This document shows positions 36,514 through 47,777 of a DNA stretch of 64,000 bases, piece by piece; position 1 is the stretch's first letter, and each line of letters opens with the position of its first letter. The translations under genes were made by a program, and so were the position numbers. The notes under the pieces were generated by a model, which searched no databases, was not told where the DNA came from, and saw nothing but the letters and a program-made list of their open reading frames with translations. Source of the DNA: Lycium barbarum (lineage: Eukaryota; Streptophyta; Magnoliopsida; Solanales; Solanaceae); assembly GCF_019175385.1 (NCBI RefSeq), contig NC_083348.1, positions 49,498,950 to 49,562,949 on the forward strand, read 5' to 3'.

Positions 36514-39246
36514 ATTCAATTCAACAATTTTCACAATCTTCCAACTCAGGCTAGGAAAATATTAAACATAGAAAAGCCTGAACTTCCAAATTTGAGAATA
36601 AGGATTACTCAAGACAAAGCTCCATACTGAACTTTAAGGCAGCACTGAAATGGCCATGTACAACATATGGATAGGACTAGTTAGGACAAGTGCAGAAACT
36701 ATATAAAGGTGGTATAAGTGTGTTTATCATGCTCATCTCTTTATATGGAAACTACAAATGTTAAAACTAAGCTCTATACTCTTTTGGAAATGGCACAAAG
36801 CTAAGACTATTCAAGTTGGTAATGCAAAACTATGAGATTTGCAGGATGATACAATTACTTCTAAGTTTGCCTGAAGAATGATTCAAAGGACTTGAAACAT
36901 TCCACCTGTGAGACTTTGAAGGTGTGAAAGATGTTATCAAGTCAAGGCTCTTGGAAATTTAGTTGCTATAAGTCTATTTCCGTTTCAAATTTCAGTATTT
37001 GCTAGCTTTTCCACTTTCTGCATTTTGTTTCCTTCTTTTCCTTTATTTGTTTGATCAACCACTTTTTGGGTTGATATGTATATGTTTTCTTTATCAATAA
37101 ATCCCACCAGCTTTGGTGGTTTTTGCTAAAAACAAAGCACACAAATAACAAGTCATTCCTCATATGATCACTCAACTTAAAGTAATTACCTAATAAATTC
37201 ATTTATCTTTTTTTTTCTCATATGGTCATTCAAGTTTATGAATTTGCCTTACAAATTAACAAGGGTTAAAAGTCACTTTAAAATTAAAGAAAAAGGGTCA
37301 AAGTAGTCCCTTAAGTTTGGACTTTGATTTAAAACATCCCTTATTTTTTAACACCGATCAATAATAGTCCTCCAACTATTTTCACTTTCTTACTTCGTAA
37401 ATTATATTGTGTTTGTCCTATAGGTAAGTTCATAATATAGATTAAAAAAAAGAAACAAATCATAATGTTTAAAAGTAAAAAAGAAATGAAGAGTATTAAT
37501 GTATAGGGTAAATGTAACACCTCGTATCTTAGAACTCATGTTAGACTGGTAACGTTGGAGTTTTAGAGAAAAATTTAAAAGTTTGTACGTATTATGAAAG
37601 TGGTTGACTAGCCTACTTCGGGCACCCGTAACTCCTTTATTAGTTGATAATTTGAGAAAACTTAAACATGAAAGTTGTATCCCTTTGGAATAGCTTTCCA
37701 ACGGTATCTTATGGAGCTCAAATGGAGCCCTGTGCTAAGAGTTATGCCTGTTTTACTATCACTGGTTGGAGTAGAATTTTCAGATTTTGGGTTACGTTTT
37801 CAGATTTTGGGTTACGTTTTTAGCCCTTTCCTACTCGAATTGGGACTCCTTATTTTATTATTGTATGAAGTAAAAACGTCCCTAACACTATTTTAAACCC
37901 TAAGAGACTATTCTTTTTCTCTCTACCTCCATCCCTAAAGAACCTAGACACTTCAATCTTGCAAGAAACTCATTCTTGCGATCAAGAAAAATCAAGAAAC
38001 CTTCAAGAATTTGGTTTGGCAATCTAGTTTCCTAAGATTTCCTCCAAAGTAAATATTTTAATCAAGAACCTTTGTATTCTACAAGATTTATCATTTATAA
38101 AGATTAGAATAAAATCCATCCATCCTGTTACCCTATTAAAATCAAGAGTTGTAAAAAGTTGGAGAAAACTCTAGTATTTTTCTGTTGAGTTTAATTCCGA
38201 CTAGCCATATTAATTTGGTGTTTTCCGATAATCGAACCGTTGGATCAAGCCCAAATTTTAAATTACTGTTCATAACACATAAGTCTAATATATGAACGGT
38301 GGAGATTGGATTTGGATGTCCGGAGCAGTACCCTTTGAGCCACGAACAGTAGCTACGAAAATCAGTGAAAATCCTCTCAAGGTTTCCAAATTCAAAGCTT
38401 TTGGAATTCTTCTTCAAAGATTTAGACTTTTCTTCAAGTTTTGGAGCGATTAAGGTATGTAGAGTTACTATCTACGTGTGGAAACATCATTGTTCTTCCC
38501 CACGCCTCATAATCCATAAATTATGATTTTCTGCGAAAACTAGGGTTTCTATACCATGCTCATGATAACCCTAGGTCTATGTCCATCATTATATTATGTA
38601 TGAATTGTTATAGTTCCATCATTGAGTTCTTAATAATTCTTTATGATTATTAAGAATCTGTCCGTAATCTATGAAAACCCCATATATCTCATTCCTTGGG
38701 TTCATGCATGCTAGTTTATGATATATTATGCTATTTTCAAGAAAATACTATACATGTTTTACAAGTTCATGCAAGCAAGCTATAATTCATGATATCCATG
38801 TACAAGCAAGTTATATTCATGAAAACCATTGGCAGCAAGTGCCACTTATTTTACATGTTCATGTTTTTTTGGGATTTGCTTAGTTAACCGAGAAGGCTCA
38901 GATAGCCTGAAACTACGTAGCCACCGTAGGATAAGGGTTGTCAGCAAGGATGCAACACCTTCATTATGCAGTTTGGATCCTTACATGTTTATTATTACTT
39001 AAATCTTATATTCCCGGCAAGATATGAGTGTTCTGCTGGTAGGACGCAAGTACCAGATCATGTTGTCGGTTATACTATAGCACTCCCCATGTTACAAGCA
39101 GTTATATATACATGTATTTCCATTGATTTACTGTTTTCAGACTTTATTTATATGTATTCATGCTCATGTTCATGTCCAGGTTTTCAGTTTCACCTCTTAT
39201 CATGTTATTCCATGTCCCATGTTTTTCTTTCAGTTGCTTTACATAC

Positions 39247-39313
39247 CAGTACATTCAATGTACTGACGTCCCCTTTCTATTGCCCGGGAGCCTGCATTTC
39301 ACGATGCAGGTAT
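39247..39313 (+). other. Conserved LTR two-hairpin block (copy 4)
   Basis: The first stem is perfect: CAGTACA (39247-39253) with TGTACTG (39259-39265). The second is TCCC (39269-39272) with GGGA (39286-39289). TTTCACGATGCAGGTA follows, matching the TTCATGCC...GCAGGTA tail of the other copies. Confidence 0.6.
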
Positions 39314-39560
39314 TGATTGACAGGACAGCAGATTTGCTCGTTAGGACATTGCTCGTATCAGCTTTTGGTGAGCCCCATCTCATTCGGGGTTGTGTCTTTA
39401 CTTTTATTTATGTCAGTTATGCATTTAAGGTATGCCGAGGGCCTTGTCCCGGTGAACAGTTTAGCAGACAGATTCGTGTCAGAGGTTTCATAGACTAGTC
39501 AGTTGTCATGTTCAATTGAGTTGGCCTTAATGGCTACATTACCATAATTCTGCATTCATG

Positions 39561-39561
<1 letters not shown>

Positions 39562-39610
<49 letters not shown>

Positions 39611-39611
39611 T
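39562..39611. repeat. (AAT)n microsatellite
   Basis: It is an uninterrupted run of about 16 AAT units inside the solo LTR. Confidence 0.95.
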
Positions 39612-40716
39612 TTTCAGACTTATGATTATTGAACTCCATGTTTTAGCAATTCACGCATGTTTACTCTATATTCCGCATCAGTTCAAGTCCCATATAGACT
39701 CACCAAGTCATGTGGTTCGCTCGATCACATGCAGTAAGGCACCGAGTGCCGTGTTACACTCAGGCCATGGTTCGGGGCCTGACAGTAAAATAGGTACTAA
39801 AAATTTTAATGAGTAAAGGGAGGAACAACTATTTTTTGAAATGTGCGAGGGATGTTTATTTTTTTTAGTAAGGTTGGAGGGGGGAAATAATTGTCACCCA
39901 AATAATATTACAAGACTCATAAAAAAAAATATGAAAACTTGTAAAAAACAATAGTACACAATACAATGATGATATAAAATCTCTTTCATTTTATGTGATG
40001 TATAATGATTTATATTATTATGATGATGTCCTTCAATATGTATCTATATTTTTTATTTATTTATGAAAATCCTTTATGGTTAATCTTTACATGTGGATTT
40101 TTTCCTTATCAGAACTTAGTGTTTTGTTTGATGGAATTCATCATCTTCCTTATTAATTATGAATTTTCTAACAATAATTTCTACCGTAGAATAAATTAAC
40201 AACTAATTTAAACTATTTTATTAAAATTAAGGTTACTCATAAAATGAATAAATAGAAAATATTATTTTATTGTTGAACTCCTAAGTTTCCAAGCAAATAG
40301 AGTACATATAGGTTATTTCATATTCTTTTTTTAGCAATGAAAATTGATTTGTTTTTTCATTTCTAAAGTTATTAGTCACAATTTTTTGTGTGTTTGTTAT
40401 TTTTAATATCACAGTTCGAGTTGAACTAAAATTGTATTATTTTGTATTGATAGGTTGTTAGTGTTTTACGTTAAAGAATAAGGACTATTTTAATTGAAAA
40501 TTCAAACTTAAGGGACTACTTTGACCCTTTTTCTTTTATTTTTAAAATGACTATTAGCCCTTGTTACTTTACAAGACAAATGTATAAACTTCAATATGAG
40601 GGGGAAAAAAAGATAAATGACTTTACTAGGTAATTTACTTAAATTGAATGACCATGCATTCGAGAAATTGACTCCACAAATAACCGTCATATTTAGCCTT
40701 TTTGTTTTTTGGGCAA

Positions 40717-41122
40717 TTTGCAGGATTGCCCTTCGCAGGGGGTGGTCTTTAATTTTTTTCCCCTCAAAATAGTGGTCTTCAACTTTTGGCCTTCAGGCAT
40801 TCGCTGACAGAATTTGGGCCTTAATCTGCCTTAAGGCAGAATTTGCAGCCTTAATTTGCCTTAAGGCAGAATTTGCCATGTGCAAATTCTACCTTTAAGG
40901 CCCAAATTTTGTCTTGTATGGCTAGATTTGCAAAATTTTGCCTTAAGACAGAATTTGCATGGATAGATTTGCAAAATTCGGTCTTGCGAATTTATTTATT
41001 TTTTACTTAGCTGGGGTTCGAATCCACAACCTCAGGTATTAGGCGAAGGGCAAAACTTCAAGACCGCCAATTTGAAGGATAAAAAATAAAGACCACCCCA
41101 AATGAAGATCAATCCACGCAAA
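40717..41122. mobile_element. MITE with TIRs and internal palindromes
   Basis: The ends pair as inverted repeats. TTTGCAGGATTG..GGGGTGGTCTTTA on the left matches, in reverse, AAAGACCACCCC..AATCCACGCAAA on the right. The interior repeats CTTAAGGCAGAATTTGC several times in both orientations and can fold strongly. The TSD was not resolved. No coding frame. Superfamily not determined. Confidence 0.65.
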
Positions 41123-41308
41123 AAAAAAAATTGTTTGTTTTTCTTCAATGCTAAAATTAATGGAACGTAATGGAAAAACTAGAAAATAAGCTAAAGGAGA
41201 ATCTCAGCCTTTCAAATATATAAAGACACGTGTCATTCATATAAAAGATGTATCCGCACTTACGGGAGCAAAATGTAATGGAGTGGAGACGCTTTTTAAA
41301 AAAAAATA

Positions 41309-42156
41309 GGGATAATTTCAGAAACCTCCCTCAAAGTTTCGCTTCGTTTCACTCATCTCTCCTTTAGTTTACGATATTACGCTTACCTCCCTTATATTAA
41401 TTTTTTCGTAACAATTATTTTAACTTATTTATTATTAATATAAAAGTTATATTTTGACTAGTTTACCCTCTTTAATATTAAACCCTTTTAATTAATTATT
41501 TCTTTTGGAAAATCTTCTCTACTACAAGTTCTTTAAAAATAAAAAGGAACTCCTTTTTACTCAAAGCCCTCCCTAATTTTCTCTTCTAATATTTGTTCCA
41601 CGTTCTTTAGCCTCTTTCTCATTTTTCAATGGCCTCAGTTTTGGAGTGTCATGTGCAAGAGAATTAGAGCAAGCTCAAAAATTTAGAGATAGTGATAAAT
41701 GCATTACATTGCATCAATTACAGTATGATATAGATTATAAAGAAAAAAAAGTTTCAATTTTGTGGCAAAAGATGAACAAAATGAACGTCCTATTCGAATC
41801 CGCCAGAGAGGGTAGGGATTAAAAGATGAATAATTGGTACAGAGGTTCTGTTGACAATTCGGTTTCCAAATCCATGCCGCTTGGTTCTTTAAGATCTGTT
41901 CATAATTTCTTCCTTTCACTAAATTCAAATTAAAATCTAGCATATTTATGGTTTTTTTTATTTCAAGGGAATTTTCTAAAGAGCATCCTTACAAATTTAT
42001 TAGTAGGGGAAAATTTGGTATATTTTAATGATAATTAGATTAAAAGAATTGTTACCAAAAAAAACTAAAATAACGGAGGTAATCGTAATAACGTAAACCA
42101 AAGGGGAGGTGAGTGAAACTAAGCGAAACGTGGAGGGATGTCTATGAAATTATTCC
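41309..42156. mobile_element. Mutator-like MITE with 9-bp TSD
   Basis: TIRs of about 110 bp begin GGGATAATTTCAGAAACCTC on the left and match the right end in reverse with some changes. The 9-bp repeat AAAAAAATA flanks both ends (41300-41308 and 42157-42165), as expected for Mutator-type insertion, although it is low in complexity. The interior (about 41530-41990) is not part of the TIRs and could be captured host sequence; no gene was recognised in it. Confidence 0.75.
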
Positions 42157-43454
42157 AAAAAAATAAAACTAAATTAAGTAGGCTTTTGCATTTGGGAGCG
42201 GATCTGCTCCAGTAACTTTAGCTCCAGTTTTCTTGTTGCATTTAGAGGTACTTATCAGGCAGATAGTTACGCTTAACAGATCGACTTTATCGGCTATAAA
42301 CTTTTAAATATACTAATTCTCTAGCCAACTCCAATAAGATATCGATTGATTCTGGTATGAGGTTAACAATTATCGAGCGGTTATCAAGGCAAGTGCATCG
42401 ACTAAATAAAAAAGTCAATGAAAATTAAAATCACAACATGTACTCAGCTTCCATCGATGAATCATTGGAATTGCGTTTTCCAGCTTATCTTGCCGAAGCA
42501 AGACTCGAGACTCGCCTATTGAATCTTTTTTCCTAGGCAGATTGCCCTTTTTTTTTTTTTTTTGGAAGCAACCACTATAGGCAGATTGCCTATAATATTT
42601 GCTTTGATGCAATTTGTTTCACACAATAATGTGGACATTGCAAGTTCTAAACGATATATAATTGTCAATTACAACTGTAGTTTTAAAAAATTACATACAA
42701 CGTAAGTACACTGACATGCTAATATTAATATTTCCTTTAAGGCGAATTTAAGATTTCTAGAACATGACTCACCACAAAAAAAAAATGTATTAAGTGGAAT
42801 TGATCCCTAGTCCTGTAAGTAAATAACTTAAACCAAAGGCCACATTTAACCTTCTTGTAACATGTGTTCCAGCAGTTAATATTATATCAATTTTAAAAAT
42901 TATATACAAAAAATATCTAATTTTACAGAAAGATCATGTTCACGTGACCCAACATTACTACATAAAATCGCCCCCGTATCTACCCTATACACTTTTGGCA
43001 CTTCATAGAAAAACACAAGTAAAATAATGGAAAATAAAATTACAGAGAGAAAGAGTCTCTAATTCTCTATGTTGTCTTTTTTCTACATCCCAGTTGAAAC
43101 TCTCACCAATTGTGTCCCTTTCCATTCCAAGACCATCTCATGGTGTGTCTTTCTTCTTCAGTCCTCATCTTTAACGAGAATTGCGCTTTAGGGTTAAGAC
43201 TTAAGAAGTGACAAGAAGTCTAGAGTGGCTAGTTGTTTCCTAAAAAGTGTATAAGATATTGAATCTGAACGGGGTTTTAACTTTAGGGTTTATAATAGAT
43301 ACTTTATATACCGAGGTGATGATATAAATATGATAATTCATAATGGGTTAGCGGTTTACCCGTAAAGAAATTGTGTAATTCGTCTCCGCACCGATAAATC
43401 GTTAACTATAAACTTTTAATCTATTCACCAACAGTTAATCCGATAACCCAATAA
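42157..43454. other. AT-rich intergenic sequence
   Basis: No supported gene. A poly-T run of about 23 bases lies near 42541. The stretch 43040-43200 is pyrimidine-rich like a 5' leader but has no following frame. The segment 43340-43440 has a repetitive GTTTACCCGT-like text shared loosely with 44575-44625. Confidence 0.5.
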
Positions 43455-43602
43455 GTTAGTTTGCGGTTGAGTTATCGGTTATGGTTCAATTTAAAACAGT
43501 CCTTGTTACTTTAAATGATGACAGCTAGTTAGTTTTGCGGTTGGATAAAAGGTTATGGTTCGATTTTAAGCGTCCTAGTTACTTTAAATGATGACAACTC
43601 AT
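43455..43602. repeat. Two tandem units of 74 bp
   Basis: Each unit has GTTAGTTTTGCGGTTG, GGTTATGGTTC and ACTTTAAATGATGACA. The period of 74 comes from GGTTATGGTTC at 43477 and 43551. Confidence 0.75.
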
Positions 43603-44704
43603 CAATATAAGATCCAATGGTTATAACTTATTGTTCAAGAATTACAAAGAAACACCGTCTAAAGTTCTTAATTGTCAACCTTTTTTCGGTATATGTTCTC
43701 CCTCGTTTGCTTCATACAATTGTGTTACTCTTCTACTTTCTTTTGAAGTGCAATAAAGTGTCAAACTTTCAGTTTTATTATTTTTATGAAGTATAATTTT
43801 GAATGAAATTTAGAACATTAAATTCTACCACAGAAATAAACGTACAAAAAAACAAGCAAATACGAATATTGAGACGATGATTACACCATCATCCAAACAA
43901 TTAATGACAATTAGTGGTGTTGCTGATATAACAATTATGTAAACGCCGTGTTATTATTGTCGATGTGCAAGATAACTCCACTAGGTTAACACTTAAAATA
44001 TTCCTAGTGGCCTTTTCTTTTCAGCTAAAGATTAAAGAGTTTATCCTTTCAACTAGAAAAGATAACTAGCTGGGTCAGTGCTAAATATTTTTTTGGATTC
44101 AGGTTCTGTGAAATGTATAAGAACGTTTTACTGAATTAGTAAAATTTACTTATATAAATTTGGCAAGTAAATTTGGCTTGAAAGAACAGAACATAGAGGG
44201 GTAGGTGATTGAAATTGACACTAGAAAAAGAGGTTTTTCCCACTGATAAATACTGAAAAATTTGTGTGATAAAACATATTTTCTCACCTCATTCCCACTG
44301 AATCAATTAACTGAAAAAATATATTGTAGGAAACATGTTCTCATTGAAACACTGAGAAACTTCTTGATTTTTCAATGTGAAAACACTACTATTTAGGTTT
44401 TTAGCACCGACATTTAGTGGGAATAGCCACTAAACATTTTTTAATGTTAAAATTTCAGTAGGAAAATAATGATTTTTTAGTAGTGCGAGAAAAAATTGAT
44501 GGTGTTTCTTTGGAATTTTGGAACAATAAGTTGCCTAGTGAGGTTTATATCTCATGTGTGGTTTGCGAGCCATTACACAGTTAGCAGTTTACCAGTGGGC
44601 ACCCGAATGGTAGCGGCTGCGGGTTTTTCCGAGCTTTAAAAAAAAAAAAGTTATAGCCATTTGAATCTTATATTGATGAGTTGTCATCATCTAAAGCAAC
44701 AACC
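43574..44704. repeat. Inverted repeat, arms of about 56 bp
   Basis: The arms at 43574-43629 and 44648-44704 share GATGACAACTCATCAATATAAGAT and flanks in opposite orientation. The spacer is about 1 kb without a coding frame. It could be an old hAT- or foldback-type element, but no TSD was found. Confidence 0.5.
44384..44485. mobile_element. Possible short CACTA-type MITE
   Basis: It starts CACTACTA and ends TAGTAGTG, as CACTA elements do, and is 102 bp long. No 3-bp TSD is visible, so this is weak. Confidence 0.3.
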
Positions 44705-45201
44705 GGACAAAACTGGAGCTACAATTCCTTCTTGAGATTAAAATGTAATTAGCTGCGTAATTTACTCCATCGTTTCTGTATCCATGTTATCCCTTTTGTT
44801 TGGATAAATAAATATAAGTCTTGTTCTCTTCTTTTATTTTCTTTTTCTGAATGGTGATGTTGAATCGTCTATTTTCAAATATTATTATGTCATTTAATGC
44901 GTCTTTTTATCTTAATTTTCTATTCACCATATTTGAGAAACCGAACCATATTTAAATAATTATGCTAAATTTGTGTTTTTCTTATTTCTGATCAATTTTT
45001 AATGGAAACATCACTATTCTCCCTATTAGAGTAATCTATTAAGAACTTTTTTCTATTCTTGATAATGCAATAATTATATTTCATATGAAGTCAAGTCAAT
45101 AAAAATATAGTTTATTAAAAAAAAATGTATTTCGTGCAAATCACGGTCATAATGATCAGTGATCTAGTCAAAAAGAGAGCAACAAAAAATTAAAGAATAT
45201 A

Positions 45202-45361
45202 CTCCGTTCGGTTCATAATCCCAATGTGTCAAAGTTAATTGTAATATACAAATTTTATATTAAGGTAATTTAATCAACATATTAATATTTTTTTAGGAGT
45301 TAGTGTTTTCTTAAGGGATATGCTAAAGATTAAGTAGACACTTATTTTAAACCGAAGGAAG
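45202..45361. mobile_element. Stowaway-like MITE
   Basis: It is flanked by TA on both sides (45200-45201 and 45362-45363). The TIR starts CTCCGTTCGGTT and matches CTTCCTTCGGTTT in reverse at the right end. At 160 bp it fits Stowaway (Tc1/mariner-derived) MITEs, whose ends read CTCCCTCCGTT. Confidence 0.75.
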
Positions 45362-46394
45362 TAAAACGAAAAAGGTCTTTTTCTCGTTGCGTAGAAAGAT
45401 AAATTATATAAAGACATTGGTGAGTTAAGAATCCATTAAGCATTAAGTAAGACTCACTTTAATTTGTTTACAATTTATAGGTTGTTAATCACCGAACATT
45501 ATTGACTAAACACAGCACCGGTTGTTAAGTCTACCAAAAGGCATATCCAGAATGCCGAGTCCAATGCTAATTTGTGGTAATTATTTATGACTGCTTTTCA
45601 AGTCGTTGGAATAATTTTATATTTTCGCTCTTTATTAAAATTTCCAATTTGGAAAAATTTAAGTGTGAATAATTTGTAATTTCCCGGCCTTTTAGTCCTT
45701 TGTAGTATAAATTGCATGTGATTTTTCATCGTCATTAGGGGGCGTTTATGGTTCGGTTTAGGTCGATTTTTTAATTGAAAAATAAATCAATTAAATCGGT
45801 TATTCAAATATTGGAACTAATCAAATCAATTAAATCGGTCTTTTATCGCTTTGATTTTTGTTGATTTTGTAGCTTTTTCGGTAAATTTGGTTTTTTGTCA
45901 TTTTTTCATACGGCACTATGTTTCCAATCACATATGACTATATTCCAGCATAACACTACCCAACCAATTATTCTTTAAAAGAGAAAACAGGAAACACACA
46001 TACGTATTTAAGTTATATATTTAGCTTTCTCCAAAAAATCGTATGATTTGTCCAAGAATTAGAAATGTAATAAAATTTCTTTACAACGAATGGTTTTTGT
46101 TTGTACAAAAAAGTAAAGATCTAGTTGTGATATACCAAGATATCTTGACGATGATTGAATTAAACAACGATGAATAAAGATATTAATCTTAATCATTCAG
46201 ATCTCTGTCTAGTCAGTTTATTTTTTAGATCTGAATCTTAATTATTCATTCATATCTTAATCACTAAGTGTGTTTCTTTATCTTATTTTACAACCACTTA
46301 ATGAGTCTAAATAGAACTAAATGATTAAGATTTATAACAAAGAGTTTGTATATCATTAAGATGTTTATTGAAGGACTTCTACAAAGATGATAGT
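45362..46394. other. AT-rich intergenic sequence
   Basis: Nothing coding is supported. The stretch 45745-45900 contains GGTTCGGTTTAGG and several AAATCAATTAAATCGG copies, which look like remains of a TIR element. Confidence 0.5.
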
Positions 46395-46760
46395 TTACCA
46401 CTACTTCATCTACTTCCACACACCACCCATAACCACCACTACTGCCAATCACCACCAACCACCACCCTTAGGCACAACTTCCAATGCCAATCACCATAGT
46501 CAGCAGTCACTACCATTAGCCACAATGTACAACCATCACCACCAATCACCACCATTAACATTATGTATAAATAATCATTGTCATCATTCACCTCCACAAT
46601 TAGCTATTATTGTTATCCACCACAATTATCATCTGCCACCAATAAGAACTATTATTGATCACTACTGTTAGCCACTATCACCACTAGCTACTATCCACAG
46701 CCAAAATCATTAGTCAACACAATCCCATATGGGCACACACAAACTACCATTAGTCACCAC
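46395..46760. repeat. ACC-rich low-complexity tract
   Basis: Degenerate CAC/ACC triplets make up most of it. The His/Pro-rich frame over part of it is a compositional artefact. Confidence 0.8.
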
Positions 46761-47529
46761 CGCCATCAGCTACAATATAATTTCCTTAAAATATTTTATT
46801 AACATTAATTTAGTGTTTTATTTAAATTTAAATTTTATGTTTATTAATTTCAAATAAGATAAGTTTATATGTTCAGATGTTGAGAAAACAAACAGTCTTA
46901 ATTATTTAGTATTTAAGTCCTAATACAACATCTTAATAAATGAGTTTTCAGATTCAGATATATCTTAGGTTATTTGGAAAACTCAATTGATTTTGGAAAA
47001 TCAAAATCCTCACAGTTTCAAAAAACAGTATGGCAAACTAGACATTGTTGAGTGAATCTCTACATTCATAGTGGCATCTCAATGACAGGTTTGATTGAAA
47101 GCTTTGCAAAATAAAAGGTTAATTATCCAATACAATTTTTGTTAAACAATTATTCACAAAACCATTTTTTTCTAAAACTTTCTTCATAATAGTCATCCAA
47201 ACAAAAATTATAAATGTCTTCCAAAAGCCGTATACTACACTTTCCACCCTTTGCAAAATTATCAATCACATTCAAATATATTAATCCTATATCTTTTATA
47301 AAAGAAAAAATAACTCACAATAACGTACGCAACAGTTTGTACATTGCAATAATCCCATAATAGTGTGGGGCAGAAAGGTCAAGCAACAATCATAGCCTAA
47401 GCTTGATTCGTATTGACTTTGCTAAGAACTATATAAAGGAAGGCAATTTCTTTCTAATATACTACTAATAAGTAGACGGACTTATGTTCTGTTTTTTCAA
47501 CTACCTGAGGAATGTGGAACAAGTTCTTT
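46761..47529. other. Upstream intergenic sequence of the receptor kinase
   Basis: AT-rich with no coding frame. A TATATAAA at about 47430 lies too far (about 345 bp) from the start codon to be the obvious TATA box but could serve a longer leader. Confidence 0.4.
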
Positions 47530-47535
47530 TTGACC
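47530..47535 (+). promoter_or_regulatory. W-box core
   Basis: TTGACC, the core recognised by WRKY factors, lies about 245 bp before the start codon of a receptor kinase. A short motif can occur by chance. Confidence 0.35.
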
Positions 47536-47652
47536 TTTTGCTACTTATTGGTGCACTTTAATAAGTTGTCACATTTTCGCTATCATCGCCTAATCTTTTG
47601 AGTGAAAAATTATCGAATTTCCTTTTCATTTTTTTTTTTTCAAATCTTGGTG

Positions 47653-47660
47653 CTATATAA
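47653..47660 (+). promoter_or_regulatory. Likely TATA box of the receptor kinase
   Basis: CTATATAA lies about 120 bp before the start codon in an AT-rich upstream region. Position and form fit a plant TATA box. Confidence 0.5.
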
Positions 47661-47685
47661 TGGATCAACTTTGAACTTTAGCAAG

Positions 47686-47731
47686 ACCACACAAATCCAA
47701 TATCAAGTACCACACAAATCCAATATCAAGT
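47686..47731 (+). repeat. Perfect 23-bp tandem duplication in the leader
   Basis: ACCACACAAATCCAATATCA plus three bases is repeated exactly at 47686-47708 and 47709-47731. It lies between the likely TATA box and the start codon, so it probably belongs to the 5' UTR. Confidence 0.9.
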
Positions 47732-47777
47732 ATTCCCTTGAACCATTCTATTTCCAGTGCATACTATAGTACCGCAT

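Larger units (their letters stand above)
32216..37135 (+). mobile_element. LINE (L1-type) remnant
   Basis: It begins within a reverse transcriptase domain (PALFIIYAEVLSRAL). It continues through a zinc-binding RT-associated segment, an RNase H domain and a 3' end with ATCAATAAATCCCACCAGC near 37100. It is interrupted by a solo LTR (33330-35542). The 5' part must lie left of the interrupting LTR and was not found. Frames are broken throughout. Confidence 0.8.
37513..39784 (+). mobile_element. Solo gypsy LTR
   Basis: TSD GTAAA lies at 37508-37512 and 39785-39789. It has TGTAACACCT...GGGGCCTGACA ends and is 2272 bp long. It contains a tandem 20-bp duplication (CAGATTTTGGGTTACGTTTT) near 37779-37820, the conserved two-hairpin block (39247-39313) and an AAT microsatellite. 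It inserted in the interior of the TIR element. Confidence 0.9.
37141..40690. mobile_element. TIR element with long imperfect inverted repeats, split by a solo LTR
   Basis: The left arm (about 37141-37360) and right arm (about 40465-40690) are inverted copies. Both contain the CTTAAGGGACTACTTTGACCC type segment, AACAAGGG..TTA, TCATTTATCTTTTTTT and a GGTCATTCAA segment. Without the solo LTR the element would be about 1.3 kb. No transposase frame is visible. The exact ends and TSD could not be fixed, so the superfamily is open; Mutator-like is plausible given the long TIRs. Confidence 0.6.

Noticed and set aside
41015..41025. GGTTCGAATCC, a tRNA-like B box, considered as a tRNA or SINE.
   Set aside because: No A box at the right distance and no cloverleaf; it lies near the right end of a TIR-bounded MITE.
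46387..46671. His/Pro/Thr-rich 94-codon frame.
   Set aside because: It arises from the ACC-rich low-complexity tract and shows no domain or gene-like context.
47757..47777. An earlier start of the receptor kinase at 47757.
   Set aside because: That codon is GTG; the first in-frame ATG is 47778 and gives a normal signal peptide.
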